From: Blastomyces gilchristii SLH14081
Lineage: Eukaryota; Ascomycota; Eurotiomycetes; Onygenales; Ajellomycetaceae
DNA length: 64,000 bases
Direction of reading: 5' to 3'
Assembly: GCF_000003855.2 (NCBI RefSeq)
Contig: NW_003101675.1
Location: forward strand, 2,301,420-2,365,419
Part shown: positions 24,089 to 34,981 of the stretch, one piece after another
How the letters are laid out: the number at the start of each line of letters is the position of its first letter
Numbering within the stretch: position 1 is the stretch's first letter
Position numbers and translations under genes: made by a program
Notes under the pieces: model-generated
Told to the model about the DNA's origin: nothing
The model's input: the letters and a program-made list of their open reading frames with translations, nothing else
Databases searched by the model: none

Positions 24089-24815
24089 TACGGTGCTAGT
24101 TAACCGTAGTATCCACCTACAATTTTATCAAGACCAGCGTGGATCAAAGATGAGAAAATAAAGCTCTCCAATTTAGCTAGCGACGCATTGGAAATGTTTT
24201 CTTGCTTCATAAAATGCCACAGGGAAACAACCTCAACATGCATGGTATAGTGAAAAATAGCCATACAAACTACCAAACTTTCAGAAGGATAATATTGATT
24301 CAATTAATCTATTTTCTGTATGAAGGTTAGGTGCGTAAAAACTAGGTGAAGGGCCAATTCGATTAAATGAGCTTTGTCTCTTTTCTTTTTCGACTCTTGT
24401 TTACTAGCCCGGGGGGCCAAATATTATTTTTCATCCCGGAGAGAGTTCTAATTTCTATGTATGTATATTATTATTCAAAGCGGGGTATAAATTTTTTATC
24501 ACCAGAAACCCAATTATTCCACGGCGAACTGAAGGAAGAAAACGGGGGAAATGAGAGAAAAGGAAATTTTCTGGATGCCCAAAATCGAAAATATTGAATG
24601 AATATACGAACAAATATAAAATAAAGTCCCAAGTAGAAGGGAGAAAGATACCATCAGCGCGCATGTCCTTTCTTACTAGATTACTTTACCTATTGTATTT
24701 ATTCCTTCATCCCATTCCCATCCCACCATGAACTCTCCACACCTTTTTCTTTCTCAGACTATTTCTAATCTCCCCGCCAATCCAACCCAATACTCAATAC
24801 TGCTCCCTAGCTCAC
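24089..24815. other. Intergenic, AT-rich, no gene seen
   Basis: Short unsupported ORFs only. The right half, 24600-24815, is probably the 3' UTR of the minus-strand gene ending at 24816. Confidence 0.45.
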
Positions 24816-26300
24816 TCATACATCCAGCCTATCCCCCCTAGCGAAAAAGTCGACCATACCCCCATTACTCGCAACAGTAACGTTCATCATGCCAGACGCG
24901 CCCCACCACGGAGCATCCCACTCGTCCTCGGGGTCCGGATATCTCACACCGTCAGCAACTGTTTGATTGCCATGGCGAACCAGTAAGCCCTCACCGCCAA
25001 GGCGAACATGACCCTTGCCAGAGCTGCTCGCATGGACTCGCCCAGCCCAGGATGGCGGGTAAACAACGGCCAAAGAGCCGGAGCCGCGCGCGATATGGTG
25101 TGCGGTGATAGATCGAGGGACCTGCTTGCCTTTCTGGGGCAGCTCGGGCTTGTTGGGGGATTTCTTGGCAGGTTCTGGTGGAGGTGGGAAGAAGGGCTCC
25201 GAGATCGAGAGATGCGTGCTTCCTGTCTCAGTGGAGGTGATGATGGAGACGTTGGCGCGATGTGCCGGAACAAAGCCACCACGGCCATCGCCCGGAGGGT
25301 GGTAGGGATCATGGGGGTCGTAGGGGGGCTCTTCGCCCTCGTAGGGTAGGAAGACGAGGGGGATGAGGTTGGCGCTGATAGAGCCGGAGACGGTGGAGAT
25401 CTTGAGCAGATTTGAGAAAGCGACTTGGCCCGAGATGCTACCGGAGGAAGTGTGGATTTCTACTTCGTAGGCTCGTGGGGTGATGAAGGCGTGCAGGTTG
25501 TTTTTGTTCTTGTCGTTGCTGCTCCGTGCGCTGGGTTGCTCCGAGTGGTAGAGGGTTTGCAGTTGAGTGAAGCTGGACGCATCGTTCAGGGCGGGTTGCA
25601 CACCGGGCAGTCTGAACGCAATAGAAATACTTCCCGACTCGGTCTTGATGGACACACGTGCTGGCTTGTCTGGTTGCTCCGGATGTGCAGGCTGAGGGTC
25701 GATGACTACAGCAATACTGCCGGTGACGGTAGTCAGATTCAGGCTGTCATAGAGCGGAAATTTGCCAACAATGGAGTTGGTAGTTGTATTGACAGAAATG
25801 TCCCGTTTTTCAGAAGGCCCATGGTCGTGCCAGTCATTTACAGAGACTTGGTTGTTCTGCTTAGAGGGCGCATATTGCTAGAGATACTCGTTAGTATCAA
25901 CTAGGCACGGAGGCATCAAAGGTAATAAATAATCAAACGAAACATGACATTTCACATGAAAATGGACAGGATGCGCAACTTTGAAGCGAGGATGAAATAA
26001 TTACTTCCTGCATACCTTCTTAAGTCCGTGGAAAGTGCCCTTGAAAAGGAAGCCAATGAGTCCAACAAAGAGGACAACCTTGAACAGTGCGAGTGAGACT
26101 CTAGCCCAGATAGGCCGAGAGTTGTCTCCTGAGCAGGCTCGCAATCTCTTCATAAAGCAGAAACGGTTTTTGTTGACGGGGCATGCTTCTGCATCTTCCA
26201 AGGCTGCAGTATTATATTCAGCAGCTAGGATATCCTTCTCGTTCGCGGAAGGATCATCCCGATACCTTGGCTGGTCGGAGTATGAGGACATAATATTCAA
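24816..26300 (-). CDS. Single-pass membrane protein with SGSI-repeat, adhesin-like ectodomain
   Basis: A predicted 448-residue protein from two exons, 26300-26016 and 25877-24816. The intron has GTATGC..TCTAG and phase 0, joining GLKK to QYAPSK. The N-terminus (residues 1-67) is hydrophilic, with a Tyr/Asp/Pro-rich start and Cys at 40, 48 and 56. One membrane segment, VSLALFKVVLFVGLIGFLF, spans about residues 68-87, with no signal peptide before it, so type II topology is likely. The remainder has recurring TVTGSI, TESGSISI, TSSGSISG and TVSGSI units spaced like the strands of DUF4097-type beta-helical putative adhesin domains. A Pro-rich insert (PPYDPHDPYHPPGDGRGG, PPPPEPAKKSPNKPELP) interrupts it. 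Similar proteins are common in Pezizomycotina without known function. An ATG at 26291 (MSSYSD) is an alternative start. Confidence 0.78.
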
Positions 26301-27034
26301 AATTTCCCAATCCGATCCTTATTGGGCTGGAGAATAAGCGTTGCGGCGTTGAATAGATCGATAGAAAACACTTCTTGTTTCTATCAGCAGGTCGGGTGAG
26401 AGGGGCAAGAGACAAGCTTCGAATACAAGACAGGGTGAGGGAACGCCGTATATAAAGGGCCTTGCTTGGAACACCTAGCCGAGCCAAGTCTGCAACCAAC
26501 CCGTCAGACGAGGCAAATAATTCAGTCAATCAAGGGTAGGGGCGCTTTTTCCTTCTTTAAAAAGAAAAGAAAAGAAGAACCCGGGAAGGACAATGCTACG
26601 CCAGTGCTGCTACAGTTGTTCAGCGGGCCTCGTACAGTGCCATTGGCACACAAAACCACAGCGCAAGCAGCTCAAGGAGAGAGAGAATAAATAAAAACAA
26701 GAATCAAGTTTGGGGATTCCCAAACTTCAGACCACTTAGGTCCCGCAAATCATGTCGTACATCAGTTTTTGTGAAGATTGATCCTGGAGCGTGGGGCAAA
26801 TCAGAACGAAGGTCTCAAAAATCAGTTCCGCAGACCAAATCAAAACATCACAGCGTCCGAAGCATCCAGCGCGGGGACTCCCCGTCCGCGGTCGATTCCC
26901 TTCCTGAGAACAAAACTGGTAGGGTTGAGCTTTTAGAGACCTCAGATAGAGGTGATGATGGAGGTGAGTGCGTGGATTATCCACAGTTGAGCAGGCAGCC
27001 ACATTATTTTAACCTCACATCAGCTCAAGCTTAC

Positions 27035-27037
<3 letters not shown>

Positions 27038-27078
<41 letters not shown>
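27038..27078. repeat. T41 homopolymer
   Basis: An uninterrupted run of 41 T on the plus strand. It faces an A59 run 600 bp downstream. Confidence 0.9.
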
Positions 27079-27079
<1 letters not shown>

Positions 27080-27680
27080 ACGGAAATGGCTTGCTGAGCG
27101 GGGGGCTGGAATCTGCATCTTGAAAAGAGGGGTTCCGGATTAGAGAATGCAGACAGCTCATAATAAGCAACTGTGTATCGATCCATGTGCCATTGATTGG
27201 ACGCGAGTTCCAGTCCTATTTGTTCACGGATCTGGTTGTTTGAAGATGCGCTGGTTTGTGTTCATTTTGGAAGAGTTTGTGGCTGAAATGTTGCAGAAAA
27301 TCTGGGCTGGCGTCCTAGCGCCGCCTGCCGAATGATTCGGTTATCATACCTCGAAATAAATTCATGGTTACGCGGCAAGACCGAATCCTCCGCATCAGCT
27401 TCCTGGGGGTGGAATAATTAGAAATCGTTTGTTGCTATAGCCCAGCGGGGGACTAATTGATGGTCAAGGAAAAGAAGTCAATGAGCTAGGTGCGACTAAA
27501 AAACTATAAATATCAAAAAAAATATTTCCCAAAGGTATTAACTAGAATATTTCCAAAATTATGTGCACTGTACACACCAGCGTATGATGTCCAGACCAAA
27601 TTGGTCTATGGCAACATGCGTTCACACATAACTCGAGGTCATAGATGTACGGGGCGGCAAAAACGAGTTCCATGCCAAAA

Positions 27681-27681
<1 letters not shown>

Positions 27682-27740
<59 letters not shown>
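27682..27740. repeat. A59 homopolymer
   Basis: An uninterrupted run of 59 A, followed by further A-rich sequence to about 27775. It is the longest homopolymer in the window. It could be the remnant tail of a retrotransposed sequence or a slippage-expanded tract. Confidence 0.9.
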
Positions 27741-27741
<1 letters not shown>

Positions 27742-28264
27742 AAAAAACAAAAAAACAGAAAAACAAAAACAGAACTGGGGACGCTTAAAGACAGATAAAG
27801 GAAGGTAAGACCGACGACTAGGTGGTGAGGAGAATGGTAATCATCAAACGCCAGGTAACTTTAAAAACATGGAAAGGGCTATTGCAGCAGGGGAGTCATC
27901 TAAAGAGAATGCGCGCCAGAGGACAAAAGGATGACTGAGCGAATGAATGATATATGCACTCTAAACTCCATCGCTAAAATGACCTGAGAAGATGCATATT
28001 ATGGATGTGCCTGGCGAAGGGCTGAAACAAGGAAGAAAGAAAATCATCGAAAACAACAGGAAATAGACACAAGAATTGAACAAGCCGCAGGGTGACAAAC
28101 ACAAGAATTCAGGGATGTGGCGACTGGAGGTTATCTAATTGATGGTCAGCACCTCTTGTTCCAATGGCCAAAATCATTCATGGCATTCTTTAAAACTTCC
28201 ACACGGGGAATAGAGGCTTACCTGATCGCTGACCTGAAGGGCAGTTGGAAAACTACCATCACCA

Positions 28265-30406
28265 TCAATTTGCGATATACCCCAGACTCTCAAGAACAGC
28301 ATTGGTCTCGTTAGCAGGCAAGCCACACACACCCAATGCCCTAACTTGACTCCCTTTCTTCAAACGCTGCAGCCCGATTGCTACTTTCCAAGCCTCAGTC
28401 TCCTGCAAGACGAAGACATATTTCTTGCCTTCCTGGTCTCTGAGGCTTGCACGAACGACGTGGAAGCCACGCAATTCCGCGCTCTGCAGGAGGTCTCCAT
28501 CATCAATGATTCTGCTTTTGCTATTGCCATTGAGGGGTCCCATTCCGGAAGACGTAGCCCCCAGCCGGCACTGGTTCTTGCAAGACCTGTGCAGGTTTGC
28601 CAGATACGCGTCAGATTCCTCACTGCTGGGAACCTTGTGCGCGTAGGACGTGCTGAACCGGAAGGGATTTGCCTTCACGGGGCTTGGGCGGGTGGGAGGA
28701 GGGTTCGTACCGAGCTGGGGGCACCATACCTCTACAAGCTTCATTGTCCATGCCTTGATGTCCCATTCGCGTTGGGCTACGCCTCTAATATCATCGTCTA
28801 CGAACATTCCTTCAGTCGTGATGCGCAGGATTAAACCATCGGTCACGTGTCCCTTCCCGGACACCAGTTGTCCAACGGGTGTCCTCATAAAAGTGTTGTT
28901 GAATACATACACACCAGAAATAATGATCTTATCGGGGTCTTTGGTGGAATATGGTCCTCGTCGAGAGGGGGGTGGAGTTGTTCGTGCTGTCGATTGCGAC
29001 GGTGCATATGATGACTCTGAGAATACCGAGGGTGCGGATGGTTGTTTCTTGGGTCGATCGTAGGGACGAAATGAGTATGCGTCGTCGTCAAGTTCAGTTC
29101 TAGCAGATGGGAATGGCGGCGGTTTTTTCTGCGGAGAAGGCGTTCTTGGGGGAGTTTTTGGGGATGGTGCCTGCTTTACCGATTCTGCTCGTTTCTCTGC
29201 TGCTAGCTTCTCCGCTGCCAGTTTCTCCGCTGCCAATTTCTCCGCTGCCAACTTTTCCGCCATCAACTTCGCTGCCGCAAGTTTTTCCGCAAGTTTCTCA
29301 GCTGCGAGCTTCTCAGCTGCAAGTTTTTCCGCGGCTGCCTTGTCTGCAGCTCTCTTGGCAGCAGCCGCCTCTCGAGCAGCGGCGAACCGAGCAGCAGCTT
29401 CTTGCCTTGCTTTTTCTTTGGCAGCTTTCTCTGCAGCCTCCTTTTCCTCAGCTTCCTTAGCAAGCCGTTCCTTTTCTCTCTTCTCCTTCCTCTCACGGAA
29501 TTCCCTTTCTCGTGCCTCCTTCTCTCGTTGTCTTTGTTTCTCCTTCTCCTCCTCCTCTCTCTTCTTCCGGAACTCCTCCATCTTCCGTCTTATGTCTTCT
29601 TTTCGCTTTGTTTCTTCCCTCGCTTTCTCCCAGTCTGTGTCTTTCGGTTTGGGAGTGTCATTCTGAGGCTGCTTGGGCGGTGTGGCTGGTGGTGGGTCTG
29701 GAGGGGATTGGGGCGGTGGGGGAGGTTGAGGTGGTGGAGGGGATTCGCTAGATCCCGGAGTTCCTTCTCCTTGTGTATACCGATGGCCTCCAGGATACTG
29801 GCTCCCGGGGAACGGGCCACCGTTGTATTGTCCACCAGGGTTAGGGCCATTCCCATAGCCTCCCCCTGGGTACTGACTATTGAAGTTTTGATAGTGGGGT
29901 CCTCCCCCGGAGTTATGATTAGGGCCTGATGAGGGAGGCGGTTCGTGCTGTGGACCTCGCGGACCTCCTCCTCCCCCTGGGGGAGGAGGAGAGGGAGGAG
30001 ACCTAGGGCTACCTCGTGGGGGCGGTGGGGGTGTTCCGCTGAGATGTATCTGTGACCTTCCCCATGCCCAACTAGCAACTCCAACCACTATAACAATCAA
30101 AAAGACGCTTGTGTCACCACTTTGAGCAACGGTTGAAACCCAAGTTTTCATAAGTGGCACCACCCACACGTATACTGCAACTCCAACCAAAGTGGCCGCA
30201 ACTCCTGCCAGAAAGCTGTTCCTGTGGCATTGCAGGGAGGGTAGGTATATGAAGCCAGAGCCTGATGAATGGGGAGGAACAATGAAAATATCATATGGCC
30301 CTTCCGGAAGGTCTGTCGATTTGCGGTATCCGCCGTTTGCATTGGGAGGTGGCCTACCTCCTGGTGGAGTCCCATGAGGTGGGGGAGGTGGCGGGGGTCC
30401 GTCCAT
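28265..30406 (-). CDS. Pro-rich, two-TM protein with long Ala/Glu/Lys/Leu coiled coil
   Basis: A 713-residue uninterrupted frame with no recognised family. Residues 1-25 are Pro/Gly-rich (MDGPPPPPPPHGTPPGG). Two hydrophobic segments, about 64-86 (FLAGVAATLVGVAVYVWVV) and 98-116 (TSVFLIVIVVGVASWAWG), form a membrane hairpin. A Pro/Gly/Asn/Tyr-rich part follows to about 250. Then comes a very long charged helix of R/K/E (KREEEEKEKQRQREKEARE) passing into repeated AAEKL units, coded by near-identical 15-bp blocks at about 29190-29335. The C-terminal third (from DKIIISGVYVFNNTFMRTPVG) looks globular and includes FHVVRASLRDQEGKKYVFVLQ and a closing AIGLQRLKKGSQVRALGVCGLP. Architecture suggests a membrane-anchored scaffold; this is inference. 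The start is the first ATG, just downstream of an in-frame stop. Confidence 0.75.
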   Translation of the reverse strand: MDGPPPPPPPHGTPPGGRPPPNANGGYRKSTDLPEGPYDIFIVPPHSSGSGFIYLPSLQCHRNSFLAGVAATLVGVAVYVWVVPLMKTWVSTVAQSGDTSVFLIVIVVGVASWAWGRSQIHLSGTPPPPPRGSPRSPPSPPPPGGGGGPRGPQHEPPPSSGPNHNSGGGPHYQNFNSQYPGGGYGNGPNPGGQYNGGPFPGSQYPGGHRYTQGEGTPGSSESPPPPQPPPPPQSPPDPPPATPPKQPQNDTPKPKDTDWEKAREETKRKEDIRRKMEEFRKKREEEEKEKQRQREKEAREREFRERKEKREKERLAKEAEEKEAAEKAAKEKARQEAAARFAAAREAAAAKRAADKAAAEKLAAEKLAAEKLAEKLAAAKLMAEKLAAEKLAAEKLAAEKLAAEKRAESVKQAPSPKTPPRTPSPQKKPPPFPSARTELDDDAYSFRPYDRPKKQPSAPSVFSESSYAPSQSTARTTPPPSRRGPYSTKDPDKIIISGVYVFNNTFMRTPVGQLVSGKGHVTDGLILRITTEGMFVDDDIRGVAQREWDIKAWTMKLVEVWCPQLGTNPPPTRPSPVKANPFRFSTSYAHKVPSSEESDAYLANLHRSCKNQCRLGATSSGMGPLNGNSKSRIIDDGDLLQSAELRGFHVVRASLRDQEGKKYVFVLQETEAWKVAIGLQRLKKGSQVRALGVCGLPANETNAVLESLGYIAN
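29190..29335 (-). repeat. In-frame 15-bp tandem repeats coding AAEKL
   Basis: Around nine near-identical copies of a 15-bp unit, such as GCCGCGGAAAAACTT variants on the minus strand, code for A-A-E-K-L or close forms, with a few shorter units. They lie inside the coiled coil of the 28265-30406 gene. Copy number may vary between strains without breaking frame. Confidence 0.75.
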
Positions 30407-33065
30407 TCTTGCGGCGAAAAAAGTAAAGTCAGATCGCGAAGTGCATGCAAATGTCGTGAATATTGAGCGTATATGCGTAATTGAAACTTAGAGGACAGCT
30501 CAAATTTTCTGTCCTGTAGATTCTATGACAATACTTCCTATACCCTTTGAACAATCCGTACCAGTCGAGATCTAGGAGCAATGGGGGATGTCTTCATGAT
30601 CAGCCATATATTGGGGTGGCACTTGGGCCCCAATCCCAACGTTGCACCTGTTGAGGTTGTTGAGGTAGGTGGTTCTGCCTGGAAGATCTTAAAAATATCC
30701 CAACTAGTCGAATTGGTGGTGTAAGTGGTGGAAAGCGGCGTAGCTCAAGTAAGATAAGCTGCTGAATTCGAATTAATGTATGTTTTTGTGGGGGATTATA
30801 AACCAGGACGGCTAGCTCTTATGCCTGAGTATTTACAAGAAAAGAGCAGGCAGTCTGCAAACAATATGAGCATAAAATCGTATTTTCAAAAGAAAAGTTC
30901 TCAAGTTGCCACCAGAACCCAACATGAACCAAACACCAACAGCAAACACGACGAAACCCAGGGAGAAAAGAGAGACGAAAAGGAAGGATGTGAAGTTTAC
31001 CAACCTTGTATTATCGTAAGATTTCCGAACGGACCAAGTTCTCGAAACAATGCGGGCTCGTCCAGGGCCAGGAACCAGGCAGAAGGCAGTAGTGAGGTGT
31101 GACAAAGAGGAAGAGCAATCGACAACTGAGTAACCTGGGGATAAAAGAAGGTTCTGAAAAGGATTGACGGAGTTATTATTCTGGATTAATGGTTTATTAA
31201 TATTGTTATGGCCTTTTTTTCAAATTCTGATTGCTTCGTGGTCGTTCGATTAAGCGTGCGGATGAAGCCGTCGTCTCTCCGCAGACCCCCTGCAAGGTCG
31301 CCGGGGAAACTCAGCGGGATTTTTCTGCTGCTGGGGGAGCCTCAACATTCGAGCGCGCCTCAGCAGAAAGAGAAAAGAAAAAGCAAATATTTTAGTTTCT
31401 AACCACCACATTTGTCTGTCTTCGCTAGCTTTTTTCTCACGAAAAAACTCCAATTGGGCTCTGCCACTAATCTGTACACTGAGTCCTGAATTTATCTCCT
31501 TGCTGATACTTCACCAAATCACACAATGCAAAAATTCCCACAGAAGCCCACCTGGCGAACCGTTCAGGCAGACAACTGCGGGTTTTGTTTGTTTACATAT
31601 TTCTTTCAAAAGGTGCCTCCATCCTCCCCGCATGTTGACACATTGGCCAAATCATCGCGCGAGGTTGTCGAGTCATGGTGCATTGGCTTTCCTTTCCATT
31701 TGTCGGTGAGCCTCAGACTGAACTCGACAGCGGAGTTTACTCCCAACCGATTGGCCAACTATTCTTTAAATGGAGCTTGTCATTGGACTGCATTTCTTTT
31801 CCGCCCAACGGAGGGATGTGCAACGCAAAATGTAACGACGGATAGTCACAGCTTTCCTACTTTTTCCTCTCCCCCATACCAATGGATACGATATGTGCGA
31901 GACACAGGAATTACATTCATTTCCCATTCACCTTTTACGATCCCCTATTTCTATGCAAAGGGCTTCCTCAAAACATTACTTGTCAATTTCTTCGAGGATT
32001 TGCTCACTGCTGATGGCGTGGAGGTTGTATTTTTTCATTTGTTTACTTTTTTCTTGTTCTGACCAAGCGTGACTTGGCACATCCTCGTAACCTAGCTACT
32101 AGCAGCTGATTGGCTGTGTGCTCAATTTGCTGAATGTTGCCGCCCCACGCTACATGAAAGGCGGTGTGTTTGACGTGTTTGGCAGCGCTTGGTGGTCTTG
32201 GCATTCACCTTTTGGCATCATCACAGAAGTCACAGAGGGCTGCCATTTGTTTGTTCCCAGCATTGCTTCTTGCTCATTATTCGGTGTGGTCAACCTCCTC
32301 GATTAGGTCTAATTTGCGAGTTATGGGAGCTGAGTGATGCGCTTGTATTTAGCTTTAGCTCTGGTGAGTTTGCCATTCGAACTCGATTATCATTGAATCA
32401 TAGGAGAGGGTTCATGTCATATTAGATGAACCATACCATATATACATAGCTATATATATTTCAATTCCACGTAAATGCAGTAAATGATACACCCAAAACC
32501 GCTCTACCAACATGCTGATTGAAGCTCCCTGATAGTTCTCCAAACGATCAACGGGATTTTCTTCCGAGTATTCTATAATAGTTATAAAAGCTGGTCGGCG
32601 GTTTTGATTGTTTCGCCAAGGTCAACGGGTAAGCGGGCTTCCAGCAGCTAGAACTCGTTCAGCTAGTTTCACCCTGGATAGCATTATTGAAAGCTCCCGA
32701 GCTCTATGCATGATGATCAGCTGGGATGATCTGATGTAGTAGAATCCTGTTCCCCGTCCATTCCTTCAATTTTCTTATTAGTTGTGGAACTCCGTTGGCG
32801 CTGAAAGAAAGAGCTGGGCCACGTGATTTTGCTCACCTGGCTCGAAATGGTGAAGAACGACCAATCCCCTGTCCCCAGATACGACGTCAATCCACACGGC
32901 CACACCCCAAAGGCTCATGAAACAACCAACCAAAGGCCAAGCGGATATGGTTGGAGCCAGGGGGCCATTTTATTTCTTTCAATATCGCCCTTCAACCATC
33001 ATGTTGTTTAACGGCCTTTCCCTACATCCCGTAGGAATAATGACCAGCAAGTGACATAACACGCA
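30407..33065. other. Intergenic, about 2.7 kb, no supported gene
   Basis: Flanked by two divergent genes (minus at 30406, plus at 33066). Open frames at 30776-31102 and 31526-32062 (178 codons) lack recognisable domains and typical codon pattern, and I do not call them. The ends are presumably promoters. Confidence 0.4.
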
Positions 33066-34981
33066 ATGATGCCGACAGCCGAAAACCGCAGTGCGGAACC
33101 AGACCGATCAATCCATACCAGCACCGTCCGCAAGCTCGATTTCATCCTCCTTCCGTTTCTCTCTGTCCTATTCCTTGTAAATTCCCTCGACCGCTCTAAT
33201 ATTGGGAATGCCGAAACAGCCCATTTCACTCGTGACGTCGGGCTACAACCTGAAGATTTGAATGCGGCGGTAGCATGGTTTTTTGTCTTCTTTGTTGCTC
33301 TGCAGCCCGTCGGGGCTGCGGCGGGAAGAAAGTTCGGAATGAGCAGATGGGTGCCGAGTGTTATGACGCTCTGGGGAGTTTGCACGCTGCTGCATATGTG
33401 GGTCCGACATAGATGGCAGCTTATTTTGTTGAGGGTTGTACTCGGGGCTTTGGAAGGTGAGAGTTTCTTCCTTGTTTTTAGATACATAGCGCTTGATTAC
33501 CTTAATAAGACGGGTTTACAATTCCTTGTTATACAATATGGTTAACATTCCTGCTCCTTGCAGCTGGCTTCTACCCTACTGCGGTATCCTACCTTTCGCT
33601 GTTTTACACCCGTTTCGAGTTTGGACGTCGACTTGGGCTCTTTTATGGGTCGTACGGAGTAGCAGGAGCTCTTGGAGGAGTAATTGCGTATTCTGTTTTC
33701 TCTCGTTTCCCTCCAAGTGAAGAACCCATCGACGGCAGTGATACTGCCTCAGATTCACACCCAGGAACTTTAAGGCCATGGCAAATTCTCTTCTTGGCTG
33801 AAGGATGCCTAACTATTGTAATTGCGATCATCGGGTTTTTCTGGCTGCCCCGAAGCGTGGGAACTGCTTGGTTTTTGAATGAAGAAGAGCGAGCGTACGC
33901 AGAACAGCGCATCCTTGTTGATCGGGCGGACGCTGATTGTCAGAGTCAAGAAGCCTTGAATTCCACGACATTGTCAGATGAGCTTCTAGAAGAAGAAACC
34001 CTAACTGGGCCTGATGATGAACAGCGACTTCGGCTCTTACCAGACCATAACAGCACTAAGAAGCAGCCTTGGGTGAGCTCCAACGTTTCATCAGACTCGG
34101 GACTATCCAAGTCGGAACTCCTATCCACGGTTCTATTTCTACCTCTAATGCTCCCGATTCTCCTTCTCAATATTGCTTCTGCTATCCCTAACACTGGCTT
34201 CTCCGTTTTTCTTCCGTTGGTTCTATCCTCCCTTCAGCTTTCATCCCCCACCCTCAGCAACCTTCTCACCGCTCCTCCATTCCTTCTCGCGTCAATATTC
34301 CTCTATATCTTCAGCCATTGGAGCGATAAGTCACGGAAACGCATCATCCCAATATTAGCAAGCCTCATGGTGATAGCTCTCGGCCTACTTCTTACGGTTT
34401 TTCTTTCATCGTCCTCTTCCTCTACACCCCTTTCCCCAGCCAGGGCTACAGCTATATATTTCTCTCTATGTGTACTTCTGAGCGGAAGCTACATCCCCAG
34501 CCCACTAACCGTAACATGGCTGGCAAGCAACATTCCGAACCCGGGAAAACGAACCATGGTCCTAGGGATAAACGGGTACGGGAATCTAGCGGGAGTCTTC
34601 GCGTCTCTTATCTTCTCCCCACGCTTCCAGCAGGATGCCTATCGCATTCCATTACTCATTACATTGGGCTTCGTGTTGCTTAGTTTCGTGGGGTTTGTAG
34701 CGCTCTGGGTGGTGGTACGTGTGATAAATGATACCAGATCTAGGTTTTCCGCAGCGACACTAAGAGCTACGGCTGTAGATTTAGAAACTGATCATTCATC
34801 CTCTGTCCACCTCTCGGGTGTTGGTGGGTTTGGAAAAGTTCCTCCCTTGGCTGTTGTAGGAGGGACATGGTGGGATTCGCGCGTGAGGTACTGGATTGGA
34901 GTGAAGCTGTTGGGGATGGGTGGAGAGGATGCCCGTGTGCGACGGGGAGATGAGATGCTCACTTTTCAATATGGCCTCTAA
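33066..34981 (+). CDS. MFS permease, allantoate/DAL5-like anion:cation symporter family
   Basis: A predicted 602-residue major facilitator. Exons are 33066-33456 and 33564-34981, and the intron (GTGAGA..TTGCAG, 107 bp) joins GALE to AGFYPTAVSYL. The first transmembrane stretch FILLPFLSVLFLVNSLDRSNIGNA has the LDRSNIGNA motif of the fungal DAL5/TNA1 group, which carries allantoate, nicotinate, pantothenate, biotin and similar anions in symport with protons. The conserved FYPTAVSYLSLFYTRFEFGRRLGLFYGSYGVAGALGG follows. A long hydrophilic central loop (ADCQSQEALNSTTLSDE...) separates the two six-helix halves. The second half has typical LGINGYGNLAGVFASLIFSPRF and a long cytosolic tail. Substrate cannot be told from sequence. 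Plasma membrane location is inferred. Confidence 0.88.

Larger units (their letters stand above)
26301..28264. other. Intergenic with two opposed giant homopolymers
   Basis: No credible gene. The left 250 bp is the promoter and leader of the minus-strand gene at 26300. T41 (27038-27078) and A59 (27682-27740) flank about 600 bp without recognisable coding sequence. 27800-28264 is probably the 3' UTR of the minus-strand gene at 28265. Confidence 0.5.

Noticed and set aside
30776..31102. 108-codon hydrophilic ORF
   Set aside because: No domain, no clear promoter, and an overlapping antisense frame of similar length. Insufficient support.
31526..32062. 178-codon ORF between the divergent genes at 30406 and 33066
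   Set aside because: No recognisable motif, uneven composition and no supporting splice structure. Open frames of this length occur by chance in C/T-rich DNA.
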